Positions 1 through 9,694 of a DNA stretch of 64,000 bases are shown in pieces. The notes under the pieces were generated by a model. That model had not been told where the DNA came from. It worked only from the letters and a program-made list of their open reading frames with translations, and searched no databases. The translations under genes and the position numbers were made by a program. Every line of letters starts with the position of its first letter. Positions within the stretch are counted from its first letter, which is position 1. Source of the stretch: Rikenellaceae bacterium (GTDB lineage Bacteria > Bacteroidota > Bacteroidia > Bacteroidales > Rikenellaceae); assembly GCA_015059965.1 (NCBI GenBank), contig SUZM01000008.1:30442-94441 (forward strand), given 5' to 3'.

Positions 1-459
1 CGCCCGCTCGATCTCATCCACAGAGATCTCAGCCGAGCCATCGGGTAATAACCTCGTATCAATCTTCGTAGGCGTGGCCGGAAGAAGCTCGCTCAGGAGG
101 GTTACCTTAACCTCCTCGCTGGCCTTACCCTCGCCATTGCGGTTCACGCCGGCCACCTTATAGTTGCCCGACTTTCTGACCAGATAGGTACGATCGGCCG
201 AGTTCTGCACACTCTCACCATCCTTGTACCAACGATAGGTCTCGGCCCCAGCGATCTCGGCTACCGAGAGTTTGATGGTGCCATCCTCCTGGGGAGTTTG
301 CGTAATGGCCCCGGCATCTGCGGGCAACTCTTTCTTAGGGGTCTCTACAGGTTCCGTTGAATCTTCGCCACAGGCCGTAAAGAGCGGTGTGGCACAGAAC
401 ATGGTCATCGCCAAAAGCGAACTAACCAGGCAACGCAAAATGGAAATTTGCTTTTTCAT
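1..459 (-). CDS. Lipoprotein with Ig-like region, 5' part only
   Basis: The first 153 codons of a gene that runs off the left edge of the window. The N-terminus MKKQISILRC followed by a hydrophobic stretch and the lipobox LFTAC (Cys30) predicts a signal peptidase II lipoprotein. After a Pro/Glu-rich linker comes a beta-rich segment (around residues 60-110) with YRWYKDGE and YKVAGVN, the pattern of Ig-like or PKD-like modules of bacterial surface proteins. The frame is open to base 1. A canonical promoter lies 40 bases upstream. The role is not recognisable; a surface-exposed or periplasmic binding/adhesion protein is inferred. Confidence is high for the gene and its lipidation, low for function. 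Confidence 0.8.
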   Translation of the reverse strand, partial: MKKQISILRCLVSSLLAMTMFCATPLFTACGEDSTEPVETPKKELPADAGAITQTPQEDGTIKLSVAEIAGAETYRWYKDGESVQNSADRTYLVRKSGNYKVAGVNRNGEGKASEEVKVTLLSELLPATPTKIDTRLLPDGSAEISVDEIERA

Positions 460-499
460 AAGTAATTTAGCTGTTAGTGGTTTATGGTTTTCCAATTAA

Positions 500-530
500 C
501 AAAGGTAGTAAAAATTTCTCAAGGGACAAA
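500..530 (-). promoter_or_regulatory. Bacteroidota promoter of the left-edge lipoprotein
   Basis: On the minus strand a -33 TTTG (527-530), a 19-base spacer and a -7 TACCTTTG (500-507) match the Bacteroidota consensus exactly. The expected transcription start is near 494, giving a leader of about 35 bases before the ATG at 459. Confidence 0.75.
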
Positions 531-540
531 TTTTCCCCCG

Positions 541-690
541 TCAAGCGGCAAATCCGGACGGTAAAACGGGGGAGAGAGAAGGGAGGGGGAAATGAGGGGT
601 TTCAAGGCATGCGAAGATAGGGTGTCCCGTAGCATACTTGACGTATGCAAGGGGCACCCTATCAAGCGTAAAGCAGAAAATTCCGCTTAA
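541..690. repeat. Stop-codon-anchored long hairpin, copy 1 (3' of pyrB)
   Basis: The element starts at the pyrB stop codon (TTTTAAGCGG read on the minus strand) and ends near 541 with a partly complementary AAGCGG segment. The core at 616-663 is a hairpin: arms GATAGGGTGTCCC and GGGCACCCTATC, then GCATAC/GTATGC around TTGAC. It shares end type (TTTTAAGCGG) with the copy after mdh and tip sequence with all copies. It has no U-run, so it is not a standard terminator. Confidence 0.75.
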
Positions 691-1754
691 AACAACAAAG
701 TCTCGCAGTAGGCACAGCGATTCCCCACCGCCAACTGATCCACATCCTCGGTCGAAGAGATACAGTGGGGGTTGGGGCAGGTGTGTTTGTTCACCTCCAG
801 CCCCTCGGCCAAGACGGGGGTCTTCTCGAAGGGGCGATTCTCGGGGGCCCACTTCAGCAGGGTATAGATCAAGGCCATACGGACAAACTTACCATTCTCC
901 ACCTGACGGAAGTAGGCGGCACGCGGGTCGTTATCGACCGCACGGGTGATCTCATTGACACGAGGCAGCGGGTGGAGGACAATCATATCGGACTTGGCGA
1001 GCGCCATCTTCTCGGTATCGAGCACATAGCAGTCCTTCACACGGTTGTACTCCTCCTCGGAGGCAAAGCGCTCCTTCTGCACACGGGTCATATAGAGGAC
1101 ATCGAGGTCGGCCATCGCCTCCTCGAGCGACTTCACCTCGCGGTACTCGAGGCCCGAATCGCGCATCTCCTCCAGCATGTAGGGGGGCAGGCGCAACTCG
1201 TCGGGCGAGATCAGGACCACGCGGAAGCCGGCATAGCGCGACATCGCCTTGATGAGCGAGTGCACCGTGCGGCCATACTTCAAATCACCACAGAAGCCGA
1301 TCGTGAGGTTCTCCAAGGTACCCTTCTCGCGGTGGATGGTCAAGAGGTCGGTCATCGTCTGCGTGGGGTGGCTGTGGCTGCCGTCGCCGGCGTTGATCAC
1401 CGGAATACCGGCATACTGCGAGGCGACAAGCGGTGCCCCCTCCTTGAAGTGGCGCATGGCAATAATATCGGCAAAGCAGCGGATTACGCGCACCGTATCG
1501 GCCACTGTCTCGCCCTTCGAGACGCTCGACGAGGCGGCATCCGAGAAACCGATAACGGTTCCTCCAAGCTCCAGCATGGCCGAGGTAAACGAAAGGCGCG
1601 TGCGGGTCGAGGGCTCATAGAAGAGTGTGGCGAGCTTCTTACCCTTCAGCACCTCGCTGTACTTGGCGCGATTGGCGATAATATCCTCCGCCAAGGCGAT
1701 AATTTCATCTATCTCTTTGACCGTAAGATCGGTCGGATCAATCAAATGACGCAT
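687..1754 (-). CDS. pyrB: Aspartate carbamoyltransferase with C-terminal PyrI-like zinc tail
   Basis: Condenses carbamoyl phosphate and aspartate to carbamoyl aspartate, the committed step of pyrimidine synthesis. Residues 1-305 are a normal catalytic chain: STRTR (49-53) binds carbamoyl phosphate, HPTQ (129-132) and HPLPR (261-265) complete the active site. The last 50 residues are an extra segment with Cys326, Cys331, Cys347 and Cys350 in a CPNPHC ... CAYC pattern, which resembles the zinc domain of the regulatory chain PyrI with a shortened loop (15 instead of about 23 residues) and without the nucleotide-binding allosteric domain. No separate pyrI lies in the window. It is the last gene of the pyr cluster, 205 bases after pyrE, with a long hairpin in the gap. 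The catalytic assignment is secure; the role of the tail (trimer contact or structural) is inferred. Confidence 0.95.
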   Translation of the reverse strand: MRHLIDPTDLTVKEIDEIIALAEDIIANRAKYSEVLKGKKLATLFYEPSTRTRLSFTSAMLELGGTVIGFSDAASSSVSKGETVADTVRVIRCFADIIAMRHFKEGAPLVASQYAGIPVINAGDGSHSHPTQTMTDLLTIHREKGTLENLTIGFCGDLKYGRTVHSLIKAMSRYAGFRVVLISPDELRLPPYMLEEMRDSGLEYREVKSLEEAMADLDVLYMTRVQKERFASEEEYNRVKDCYVLDTEKMALAKSDMIVLHPLPRVNEITRAVDNDPRAAYFRQVENGKFVRMALIYTLLKWAPENRPFEKTPVLAEGLEVNKHTCPNPHCISSTEDVDQLAVGNRCAYCETLLF

Positions 1755-1836
1755 AATTCAATTAGGAATTAGAAATTAGGGATTAGGAATTATCGCAGGA
1801 TGTTCAAACGCTCCTCGGGTTCCTATGTCCTATATA

Positions 1837-1960
1837 GTTTTTGATTTTAGGTAGGAAAATTTTGTGCCGACCGAAATTTATCTCGGAAGGGTTGTACTTG
1901 GGGTACTACCCTTTCGAGATAAATGAGAAGGGGCAAAATTTACCGCATAAAATCAAAAAT
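1837..1960. repeat. Stop-codon-anchored long hairpin, copy 2 (between pyrE and pyrB)
   Basis: Terminal inverted repeats TTTTTGATTTTA (1838-1849) and TAAAATCAAAAA (1948-1959) enclose a nested hairpin whose tip is GTACTTGGGGTAC. The right end overlaps the first base of the pyrE stop codon (1960-1962). Second-level arms TTTATCTCG and CGAGATAAA pair with each other and are unrelated to the arms of other copies. It sits inside the pyr transcription unit and could uncouple pyrB from upstream expression; this is inference. Confidence 0.8.
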
Positions 1961-2589
1961 TACTGCATCCAGCTCTCGTCGGAAGGGTTATTGCGGAAGT
2001 TGAGAATCTTCTCCTTCCACTCGGGGGCGATGTAACCCTCCTCGGCAGCCACCTCCACCAGGGCATCGAGGTTCGAAAGGGAGTAGTTCGTGACGTTGGC
2101 CTCGGCCATACGCTCCAGCCCCTTCTTCATGCCGTAGGTAAAGATCGAAGCGACACCCAGCACCTCGGCACCCGCCTCACGCAGGGCATTGACCACCTCG
2201 ATGCAGGAACCTCCGGTTGAGATCAGATCCTCGATAACAACCACCTTCTGGCCCTTCTCGAGCTTACCCTCGATCTGGTTACCGCGACCGTGGTCCTTCG
2301 AGCCCGAACGCACATAGCCCATCGGCATGTTGAGGATCGTAGCCGTAATGGCGGCGTGGGCGATACCGGCCGTCGAGGTACCCATCAGCACCTCGGCCTC
2401 GGGGAACTTCGTGCGGACGATCTCGGCCAGCCCGGCCTCAACGTGCCCACGCACCTCAACAGCCGTCAGCGTCAGACGGTTGTCGCAATAGATCGGGCTC
2501 TTGATACCGCTGGCCCAGGTGAACGGCTGCTCGGGGCGGAGGAATACCGCGCCAATCGAGAGCAGGTCCTTTGCAATCTTCTTCTCCAT
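1960..2589 (-). CDS. pyrE: Orotate phosphoribosyltransferase
   Basis: Transfers phosphoribose from PRPP to orotate, forming OMP. The protein is 209 residues, normal for the family. The PRPP-binding signature [13 protein letters not shown] is at 116-128, and the mobile-loop region [11 protein letters not shown] at 98-108 contains the expected catalytic basic residues. It lies 20 bases downstream of the glutaredoxin-like gene and is read in the same direction as the rest of the pyr cluster. The stop codon is the edge of a long palindromic element. Assignment is secure. Confidence 0.95.
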   Translation of the reverse strand: MEKKIAKDLLSIGAVFLRPEQPFTWASGIKSPIYCDNRLTLTAVEVRGHVEAGLAEIVRTKFPEAEVLMGTSTAGIAHAAITATILNMPMGYVRSGSKDHGRGNQIEGKLEKGQKVVVIEDLISTGGSCIEVVNALREAGAEVLGVASIFTYGMKKGLERMAEANVTNYSLSNLDALVEVAAEEGYIAPEWKEKILNFRNNPSDESWMQ

Positions 2590-2609
2590 ATTCTTCGTTT
2601 GTTTTTCAG

Positions 2610-2879
2610 TTATTCAATCCGTTTGAGCACGTTGCGCAAGAGGGCCTCGACCTCCTCCTTGTAGATGCCGCCCTCGTGGAGCTTCTCCTCGCCAAGATAG
2701 AGGGTCGGCACATAGTAGTAGTCGTAGCGGTCGGCCACCTCGGGCTGCTCCGACTCCTCGATCATCTCGATCTCTATCGCCCGCAACTCTTCATGCTCGG
2801 CTTTTAGTTCGTCAATATACTGCAATGCCCTTTTACAAAAGGGGCAGTTTCGGAGGTAAAAAAGGGTCAATTTTGCCAT
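2610..2879 (-). CDS. Glutaredoxin-like thiol-disulfide protein inside the pyr operon
   Basis: An 89-residue protein with the thioredoxin/glutaredoxin fold pattern: beta strand LTLFYLRN, redox motif CPFC at 12-15, and the cis-proline segment YVPTLY near residue 58. The motif matches glutaredoxins (CPYC/CPFC) more than thioredoxins (CGPC). It is packed between pyrF (24 bases upstream) and pyrE (20 bases downstream), so it must be co-transcribed with pyrimidine genes. A link to redox protection of the iron-sulfur enzyme PyrK or of the cysteine-rich PyrB tail is possible but is only inferred from position. Confidence 0.85.
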   Translation of the reverse strand: MAKLTLFYLRNCPFCKRALQYIDELKAEHEELRAIEIEMIEESEQPEVADRYDYYYVPTLYLGEEKLHEGGIYKEEVEALLRNVLKRIE

Positions 2880-2903
2880 CGTCGTAAGTTTTCTGTCTGC
2901 TGG

Positions 2904-3611
2904 TTACTCATTTAAGAACTCCTTTACACAGCGACGATAGGCTGCCACGGGATCATCGGCTGCCGTAATGGGGCGACCCACCACGATAAAGTCGGATCCG
3001 ATCTCGCGAGCACGAGCGGGGGTCGTAACACGCACCTGATCGCCCACATCGCCATCGGCGAAGCGCACACCCGGCGTGATGGTCATAAAGCCACTGCCAC
3101 AGGCCTCCTTGACCATACCGGCCTCAAGGGGCGAGCAAACGACACCATCGAGCCCTGCAGCCTTGGTATTCTGGGCATACTTGACAATCGTATCGTTGAT
3201 CGAGGCGCCGATCAGCAGCTCCTGCTGCATACGCTCCTCGGAGGTCGAGGTGAGCTGCGTAACGGCAATCAGCAGGGGACGCGTACCATCCTCACGCGTG
3301 AGGCCCTCCAGGGCAGCCTTCATCATATCGATCGTACCGGCAGCATGGACGTTGGTCATATCGACATCGAGGTTTCTGAGTACCGACATCGCCTTCTTGA
3401 CCGTATTGGGAATATCGTGCAGCTTAAGGTCCAGAAAGATCTTATGGCCACGGCGCTTGATCTCCTTCACAATCGAGGGGCCCTCAGCATAGTAGAGCTC
3501 CATACCGATTTTGAGGAAGGGCTTACGGGGCTCATCCTTGAACAGATCGAGGAAGCGGAAGGTATCCTCGGCCGACTTAAAGTCGCAGGCAATTATTACA
3601 TCGTGTTGCAT
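2904..3611 (-). CDS. pyrF: Orotidine 5'-phosphate decarboxylase
   Basis: Decarboxylates OMP to UMP, the last step of the pathway. The 235-residue protein has the catalytic motif [10 protein letters not shown] at 61-70 (Asp61, Lys63, Asp66) of the group I decarboxylases, and a late phosphate-binding segment VVGRPI near 215. It starts 50 bases after pyrD. In this cluster it precedes pyrE although it acts after it. Assignment is secure. Confidence 0.95.
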   Translation of the reverse strand: MQHDVIIACDFKSAEDTFRFLDLFKDEPRKPFLKIGMELYYAEGPSIVKEIKRRGHKIFLDLKLHDIPNTVKKAMSVLRNLDVDMTNVHAAGTIDMMKAALEGLTREDGTRPLLIAVTQLTSTSEERMQQELLIGASINDTIVKYAQNTKAAGLDGVVCSPLEAGMVKEACGSGFMTITPGVRFADGDVGDQVRVTTPARAREIGSDFIVVGRPITAADDPVAAYRRCVKEFLNE

Positions 3612-3661
3612 AATCTTATTTTTTATTCGTTTTTATTTCCCAAATTCTCGTTCACTGCATG

Positions 3662-4573
3662 CTACTCCACAATTCCGATGATATCGCTCAAGCGCTCGAT
3701 GCCGAGGCGCTCCATCTCCACGGGCAGCTGCTCGATGATCTCCTTGGCAGCGTAGGGGTTTTTCAGGTTGGCGGCACCCACCTGCACAGCCGTAGCTCCG
3801 GCCATCATCATCTCAATCACATCGCGTGCCGTGGTAACACCGCCACAGCCCATTACCGGAATGTGGCAGGCCTTGGCCACCTGGTAGACCATACGCACCG
3901 CCACGGGGAAGATGGCCGAGCCCGAGAAACCTCCCATGGTGTTGGCGATCACGGGACGACGTCGTTGCAGGTCGATACGCATGCCGAGCATCGTGTTGAT
4001 CAGGCAGATGCCATCGGCTCCGGCCTCCTCACACGCCTTGGCGATGGCCACAATATCGGTCACATTGGGCGAGAGCTTGATATAGACCGGCTTGGTCGTT
4101 ACGGCCTTCACGGCGCGGGTCACCTCGGCAGCCGCTTCGGGCGAGGTGCCAAACGACATGCCGCCATGGCGCACATTGGGGCACGAGACATTGACCTCGA
4201 TGATACCCACCTGCTCCTCCTTGTCGATGCGCTCACAGCAGTAGGCGTACTCCTCAATCGAGAAGCCCGAGATGTTGGCAATCACCGGCTTGTGGAAGAA
4301 GGTACGAAGGCGCGGCAGCTCCTCCGAGATCACCTTGTCGATTCCGGGATTCTGCAAGCCCACAGCATTGATCATGCCCGCCTCACACTCCGCAATGCGG
4401 GGTGTGGGGTTGCCGAAGCGGGGCTCCTTGGTCGTCCCCTTGAAGGAGAACGAGCCCAGGATGTTGATATCGTAAAAGTCGCGGAACTCGTTGCCGTAGC
4501 CAAAGGTTCCACTGGCCGGAATCACCGGATTATCCAACTCCAGACCGCTGAGTATTACTTTCGTATCTCTCAT
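3662..4573 (-). CDS. pyrD: Dihydroorotate dehydrogenase B, catalytic subunit
   Basis: Oxidises dihydroorotate to orotate with FMN. The 303-residue protein is of class 1B: the active-site base is Cys131 in NVSCPNVRHGG, and the FMN region contains MGCGGV near 240. Class 1B enzymes work with an electron-transfer partner, and the gene follows pyrK by one base, so the heterotetramer PyrD2K2 using NAD+ is expected. The downstream gene is pyrF after 50 bases. Assignment is secure. Confidence 0.95.
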   Translation of the reverse strand: MRDTKVILSGLELDNPVIPASGTFGYGNEFRDFYDINILGSFSFKGTTKEPRFGNPTPRIAECEAGMINAVGLQNPGIDKVISEELPRLRTFFHKPVIANISGFSIEEYAYCCERIDKEEQVGIIEVNVSCPNVRHGGMSFGTSPEAAAEVTRAVKAVTTKPVYIKLSPNVTDIVAIAKACEEAGADGICLINTMLGMRIDLQRRRPVIANTMGGFSGSAIFPVAVRMVYQVAKACHIPVMGCGGVTTARDVIEMMMAGATAVQVGAANLKNPYAAKEIIEQLPVEMERLGIERLSDIIGIVE

Positions 4574-4574
4574 C

Positions 4575-5315
4575 TTACCACAATATATCAGATTTTTTCA
4601 TCACCGGCCCCTCCTTGCAGATGCGCTTGTTGCCCGTCAGGGTCTTGCACGAGCAGCCCATGCAGGCTCCGAAGCCGCAGCCCATGCGCTCCTCGAAGGA
4701 GAGCTCGCCCTCAGTGGTCGAGGCTTGCGAGAGGGCCTTGAGCATCGGCAGCGGTCCACAGGCGTAGAAGTAGTCGTAACCAATCTCCTTCTCGCGGATG
4801 GCATCGGTCACGAAACCCTTCACCCCCACCGAGCCATCGACAGTGGTTACATAGGTCGTCGCCCCCAGGGCCTCGAACTCCTCGCGATAGAAGAGCTCAT
4901 CGGCCCGATTGAAGCCAAGGATCACGGTGGGTTGCTTGCCCTGTGCAAGGAGTTGCTTGCAGAGGTTGTAGAGCGGAGGAACACCCACACCGCCTCCAAC
5001 CAGCAGCGGATGTTGAGCCTCCACCGAGGTATCGAAGCCGTTGCCGAGGCCGACCAGGAGGTCAAGCACCTCACCCGCCAGCATGTGGCTCATCTGCTCG
5101 GTACCCCCGCCCACCACCTTATAGATCAGGGTGATAGTCTCGGAGTCGTAGTCCGAGATGGAGATCGGACGGCGCAGGTAACGCCCCTTAAGCTCGATAT
5201 TGACGAATTGTCCCGGACGGGTGATCCACTGCGTGTCGCCCTCCAAGACCATACGCCACACCGAAGCCGTCAAGGGCTCGTTGCTGCGAATCTTATACAG
5301 GTCCTTCTTGTACAT
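4575..5315 (-). CDS. pyrK: Dihydroorotate dehydrogenase B, electron-transfer subunit
   Basis: Carries electrons from PyrD to NAD+ through FAD and a [2Fe-2S] cluster. I start it at the ATG at 5315, four bases after the carB stop codon; the reading frame is open further upstream but only by overlapping carB. From this start the protein has 246 residues: a ferredoxin-reductase FAD domain with RRPISI (48-53), an NAD-binding domain with GGGVGVPP (107-114), and cluster ligands Cys213, Cys218, Cys221 and Cys233, with an extra Cys223. The stop overlaps the pyrD start region. Assignment is secure. Confidence 0.93.
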   Translation of the reverse strand: MYKKDLYKIRSNEPLTASVWRMVLEGDTQWITRPGQFVNIELKGRYLRRPISISDYDSETITLIYKVVGGGTEQMSHMLAGEVLDLLVGLGNGFDTSVEAQHPLLVGGGVGVPPLYNLCKQLLAQGKQPTVILGFNRADELFYREEFEALGATTYVTTVDGSVGVKGFVTDAIREKEIGYDYFYACGPLPMLKALSQASTTEGELSFEERMGCGFGACMGCSCKTLTGNKRICKEGPVMKKSDILW

Positions 5316-5319
5316 ACTT

Positions 5320-8300
5320 TTACTCGGCATCAATAGTCGATACACCCAACGTAATCTCTTCCAGAACATCCAGAAGCACCTTCACGGTCTCGAGGGCCGT
5401 AAAGAGGGTTACCCCGTTCTCGACAGCGGCACGGCGGATGTCGTAGCCATCCAGGCGAGTCTTCTGCTGGTTGATGTCAATGGTGTTGATCACATAGTTC
5501 ACATGGCCCTGGCGCAGTGAGTCGAAGATCTCGGTCGAGCCCTCACTCATCTTGCGGCGCAGACGGGTACGGATGCCGTGCTCGCGCAGGAAGGCGGCCG
5601 TTCCGGTCGTCGCCTCGATATTGAAGCCCAGATCGTAGAAGCGGCGCACCAAGGGCAGCGCAGCCTCCTTGCGGGCATCGTCGATCGTCACGAAGATCGT
5701 TCCGTAGTTGGCCACGGTCATACCCGAGGCCTGGAGGGCCTTGTAGAGGGCGCGCGTGAGCTTCGTATCGTAACCGATGGCCTCACCGGTCGATTTCATC
5801 TCGGGCGAGAGGTAGGACTCCATACCCGAGATCTTCGAGAAGGAGAAGGCCGGGGCCTTCACAAACCAACGGGGTTTCTCCTTGCCACAAAGCTCGGTAA
5901 TGCCCATATCGCGGAGTTTTCTGCCGAGGATCACCTGCGTAGCGATGTGAGCCATCTGTACGCCGGTCGATTTCGAGAGGAAGGGCACGGTACGCGACGA
6001 ACGGGGATTCACCTCGATGATATAGACCTTATCGTTCTGGTCGCAGATGAACTGAATGTTGTAGAGGCCGACGATACCGATGCGCAGACCCAGGCGCTGC
6101 GTGTAGTCCAGAATCTGATCCTTCACCTTCTGGCTGACGCTGAAGGTGGGATAGACCGAGATCGAGTCTCCGGAGTGGATACCCGTCTTCTCGATGTGCT
6201 CCATAATACCGGGCACAAATACCTGCTCACCGTCACAGATGGCATCTACCTCCAACTCCTTGCCCTGGATGTAGCGATCCACCAGCACGGGGCTGTCCTC
6301 ATTGACCTCCACGGCCGTCTGCAGATAGTGGCGCAGAGCCGCCTCGTTCGAAACGATCTGCATGGCACGACCTCCCAGCACATAGCTCGGACGCACCAGC
6401 ACCGGATAGCCGATGCGCGTGGCAGCAGCCACACCCTGCTCAATGTCGGTTACCGCCTCAGCCTCGGGCTGCGGGATGCCCAGCTCCTCCATGATCTTTT
6501 CGAAGCAACCGCGGTCCTCGGCGTTGCGGATCGCCTCCACGTCGGTACCCACGATGGGCACACCCAGCGCGTGGAGCGGCTCGGCCAGGTTGATGGCGGT
6601 CTGTCCGCCCAATGAAACCACGATACCCTTGGGCTTCTCCAGTTCGATGACGTTCATCACATCCTCCACCGTCAGGGGCTCGAAGTAGAGTTTATCGGAG
6701 GTGGTATAGTCAGTCGATACGGTCTCGGGGTTGTTGTTGATGATGATCGCCTCGTAGCCCGCTTCGCGGATCGACCAGATGGCGTGTACGGTCGAGTAGT
6801 CGAACTCCACACCCTGACCGATGCGGATCGGGCCCGAACCCAGCACCACGATCTTCTCCTTGTCGCTCACCCGCGACTCATTCTCCTCTTCGTAGGTGGA
6901 GTAGAAGTAGGGCACATAGGTCGAAAACTCGCCACCGCAGGTATCGATCATCTTATAGACGGGGAACAGGCCGTGCTCCTTTCTCAGGAGGTACATCTCA
7001 CTCTCCTTCTTTCCCCAGAGCTGACCGATAAACTTATCGCCAAAGCCCATGCGCTTGGCCTCACGCAGCACCTCGATATTGCCCACATTGTCGCGCAGCA
7101 GATACTCCATCTCCACGATATTCTTAAACTTCTCGAGGAAGAAGAGGTCGATCTTCGTGCGGTCGTAAATACGCACCAGGTCCACTCCGTTGCGGATGAG
7201 TTGGGCAATGGCATAGAGACGATCGTCCGTACCATCCTTGATGTAGCCGAGGAGCTGCTCGTCGTTCCAATCGTCGAAACGCTTGTGGTAGATGTGGCAT
7301 ACACCCGTCTCGAGCGAACGAACCGCCTTCAGGAGCGACTCCTCCATCGTGCGGCCGATGGCCATCACCTCACCCGTCGCCTTCATCTGCGTACCGAGTT
7401 TGTTGGAGGCATCGACAAACTTATCGAACGGGAAGCGGGCCACCTTCGTCACCACATAATCGAGCGTGGGCTCGAACGAGGCGGGGGTGTTGGCGATGCG
7501 AATCTCATCCAGCGTAAGCCCCACAGCGATCTTGGCACTCACGCGGGCAATGGGGAAGCCCGAGGCCTTCGAGGCCAGCGCCGAGGAGCGCGACACGCGG
7601 GGATTGACCTCAATGAGGTAGTATTTGAACGAGAGGGGGTCCAGAGCAAACTGTACGTTGCAACCGCCCTCGATCTTCAGCTCGCGGATAATCTTCAGGG
7701 CCGAAGTGCGCAGCATCTGGAACTCGCGGTTCGTAAGGGTCTGGGCCGGAGCCACCACGATCGAGTCGCCCGTGTGGACACCCACCGGATCGACATTCTC
7801 CATCGAGCAGATGGCAATGGCCGTATCGCGGCTGTCGCGCATCACCTCGAACTCGATCTCCTTATACCCCTTGATCGACTTCTCGACCAGCACCTGATGC
7901 ACGGGCGAGAGGATCAGCGCGTTGCGCATCAACTCGCGAAACTCCTGCTCGTTGTCAGCAAAGCCACCGCCCGTGCCGCCCAGCGTAAAGGCGGGGCGCA
8001 GCACCACGGGGAAACCAATGCGCTCGGCCACGGCCAAGCCCTCCTCCACGCTGCTGGCCACCTCCGAGGGGAGGACCGGCTCGCCGAGACCGATGCAGAG
8101 CTCCTTGAAGAGCTCACGATCCTCGGCACGCTCAATCGAGGAGAAGGAGGTTCCCAGAATCTCCACATGGCACTCCTGCAGAATACCCTTCTTCGCGAGT
8201 TGTACGGCCAGGTTCAGACCCGTCTGTCCGCCCAGGCCCGGCACAATGGCATCAGGGCGCTCATAGCGGATGATCTTGGCGACATACTCCAGGGTCAGGG

Positions 8301-8502
8301 GCTCCATGTAGACCTTGTCGGCAATATTCGTATCGGTCATGATGGTCGCCGGATTGGAGTTCACCAACACCACCTCATAACCCTCCTCCTTGAGGGCTAA
8401 ACAGGCTTGCGTTCCGGCATAGTCGAACTCGGCAGCCTGACCGATCACGATCGGGCCCGAGCCGATCACCATCACCTTCTTGATATCTGTTCTCTTCGGC
8501 AT
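5320..8502 (-). CDS. carB: Carbamoyl-phosphate synthase, large subunit
   Basis: Makes carbamoyl phosphate from bicarbonate, ammonia and two ATP. The 1060-residue protein shows the internal duplication of the family: two ATP-grasp halves, each opening with VxGSGPI-type segments (around 12-18 and 555-561) and each containing IEVNPR, followed by the methylglyoxal-synthase-like C-terminal domain (about 935-1060) that binds regulators such as UMP. It begins one base after carA ends. The large subunit appears intact, which matters because its glutaminase partner does not (see carA). Confidence 0.96.
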   Translation of the reverse strand: MPKRTDIKKVMVIGSGPIVIGQAAEFDYAGTQACLALKEEGYEVVLVNSNPATIMTDTNIADKVYMEPLTLEYVAKIIRYERPDAIVPGLGGQTGLNLAVQLAKKGILQECHVEILGTSFSSIERAEDRELFKELCIGLGEPVLPSEVASSVEEGLAVAERIGFPVVLRPAFTLGGTGGGFADNEQEFRELMRNALILSPVHQVLVEKSIKGYKEIEFEVMRDSRDTAIAICSMENVDPVGVHTGDSIVVAPAQTLTNREFQMLRTSALKIIRELKIEGGCNVQFALDPLSFKYYLIEVNPRVSRSSALASKASGFPIARVSAKIAVGLTLDEIRIANTPASFEPTLDYVVTKVARFPFDKFVDASNKLGTQMKATGEVMAIGRTMEESLLKAVRSLETGVCHIYHKRFDDWNDEQLLGYIKDGTDDRLYAIAQLIRNGVDLVRIYDRTKIDLFFLEKFKNIVEMEYLLRDNVGNIEVLREAKRMGFGDKFIGQLWGKKESEMYLLRKEHGLFPVYKMIDTCGGEFSTYVPYFYSTYEEENESRVSDKEKIVVLGSGPIRIGQGVEFDYSTVHAIWSIREAGYEAIIINNNPETVSTDYTTSDKLYFEPLTVEDVMNVIELEKPKGIVVSLGGQTAINLAEPLHALGVPIVGTDVEAIRNAEDRGCFEKIMEELGIPQPEAEAVTDIEQGVAAATRIGYPVLVRPSYVLGGRAMQIVSNEAALRHYLQTAVEVNEDSPVLVDRYIQGKELEVDAICDGEQVFVPGIMEHIEKTGIHSGDSISVYPTFSVSQKVKDQILDYTQRLGLRIGIVGLYNIQFICDQNDKVYIIEVNPRSSRTVPFLSKSTGVQMAHIATQVILGRKLRDMGITELCGKEKPRWFVKAPAFSFSKISGMESYLSPEMKSTGEAIGYDTKLTRALYKALQASGMTVANYGTIFVTIDDARKEAALPLVRRFYDLGFNIEATTGTAAFLREHGIRTRLRRKMSEGSTEIFDSLRQGHVNYVINTIDINQQKTRLDGYDIRRAAVENGVTLFTALETVKVLLDVLEEITLGVSTIDAE

Positions 8503-8503
8503 C

Positions 8504-9574
8504 TTATCTCTCCTCCATTAATTTAACAAACTTCTTGAACAAATCGTGGCACTCGCCCGCCGTGGCCGTGGGGTCGAATTGGGCCGCCAACACTCTGTCG
8601 TAGCGGCACTCGATTCCTTCGATCGTCTGGTCGAGCAGGTTGGTGTGGGTCACCTCTATCAGGTTGCCCGTTGCGGGAACCACCACATAGCCGTGGTTCT
8701 GCACTGCGATCTCGATCTCGCCCGTCAGGTGATTCTTGATCGGATGGTTCGAGCCGCGGTGGCCATACTTCATCTTCTCGACCCGGGCCCCATAGGCCAG
8801 GGCGATGATCTGCATGCCGAGGCCCAGACCAAAGATCGGGAGTTTGCCTCGCAGGGCACGCACCAACTCGATGGCTGCCGTCTGATCAGCCGGATCACCC
8901 GGGCCGTTCGAGATCAGCACGCCGTTGGGACGGAAGGCCATCACCTCCTCCAGCGTAGCGTTGTGGGGCACCATCGTCACATTGCAGCCCAGGGCGTTGA
9001 GCTGACGAATAAAGTTGTTCTTGATGCCGCAATCGATGATCACCACATCCCACTTGTGGTTGGGCGTGCGCGAGAACCAGCGTTTCTTGCAGCTCACGCG
9101 GGCCACGGCATCGTGCGGGCGCTCATAGTTGCGAAGACGAGCCAGCGCCTCTTCGGTGGGGGTGTCGGCATCCGTAAGGATCGAGAGCTGCGCCCCCTCA
9201 TCGCGGATAATGTGCATCAGGCGGCGCGTATCGAGGCCCGAGATGGCCGGGATGTTGTGCTCCTGGAAGACCTCATCGAGAGTCTTCGTGTAGCGGAAGT
9301 TGCTGGGCGTGTCGTTATACTCGCGCACCACCATGCCGCCAATGGTCGGGAACTTCGTCTCATAATCCTCGTCTGCGGCGCCGTAGTTACCGATCAGCGG
9401 GTAGGTCATCACCACCATCTGGTCGGTGTAGGAGGGATCCGAGAGGATCTCCTGGTAGCCCACCATCGAGGTATTGAAGACGATCTCGTTCACGACCTCG
9501 CGATCGGCACCAAAGCCGTAGCCGTAGAACTCCAGACCGTTCTCCAAAACAATCTTTTTGTCAAAAGGTTTCAT
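8504..9574 (-). CDS. carA: Carbamoyl-phosphate synthase small subunit without a glutaminase triad
   Basis: By position, length (356 residues) and alignment this is the small subunit of carbamoyl-phosphate synthase: N-terminal CarA domain (1-150) and class I glutamine amidotransferase domain (175-350) with ISNGPGDP and [10 protein letters not shown]. However, the nucleophile elbow, GICLGHQ in active enzymes, reads GLGLGMQ, so the catalytic Cys is Gly251, and the adjacent His is Met254. The C-terminal HPE that supplies the other triad members reads DPT (Asp334, Thr336). The codons (GGC at 8824-8822; GAC and ACG near 8575-8567) are unambiguous and the frame is intact. Glutamine hydrolysis by the normal mechanism should be impossible, so the complex would depend on free ammonia or on another glutaminase. 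CarA would then act as a structural cap of CarB. The identity is sure; the functional consequence is inferred. Confidence 0.93.
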   Translation of the reverse strand: MKPFDKKIVLENGLEFYGYGFGADREVVNEIVFNTSMVGYQEILSDPSYTDQMVVMTYPLIGNYGAADEDYETKFPTIGGMVVREYNDTPSNFRYTKTLDEVFQEHNIPAISGLDTRRLMHIIRDEGAQLSILTDADTPTEEALARLRNYERPHDAVARVSCKKRWFSRTPNHKWDVVIIDCGIKNNFIRQLNALGCNVTMVPHNATLEEVMAFRPNGVLISNGPGDPADQTAAIELVRALRGKLPIFGLGLGMQIIALAYGARVEKMKYGHRGSNHPIKNHLTGEIEIAVQNHGYVVVPATGNLIEVTHTNLLDQTIEGIECRYDRVLAAQFDPTATAGECHDLFKKFVKLMEER

Positions 9575-9694
9575 TCTTTACCTATTTTTTGTTTTTCTTA
9601 GTTTTCTGTTTTTTAGGATCTGTAAGAGCCCTGGGAATTATAGGTATTATAGGAATTATAGGAGTTTATTAGAATAGTTCATTGCTCATTCTCC
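9575..9694. repeat. Short repeats between pyrC and carA
   Basis: The 120-base gap holds three near-repeats of GGAATTATAGG (about 9636-9663) and then CATTGCTCATT units (about 9679-9706) that run into the last codons of pyrC. No promoter or terminator is evident, so read-through from pyrC into carA is likely. Confidence 0.6.

Noticed and set aside
616..663. Hairpin after pyrB as a plain intrinsic terminator
   Set aside because: No U-run follows on either strand, and the same tip recurs at other loci with other arms, so it belongs to the long-hairpin family.
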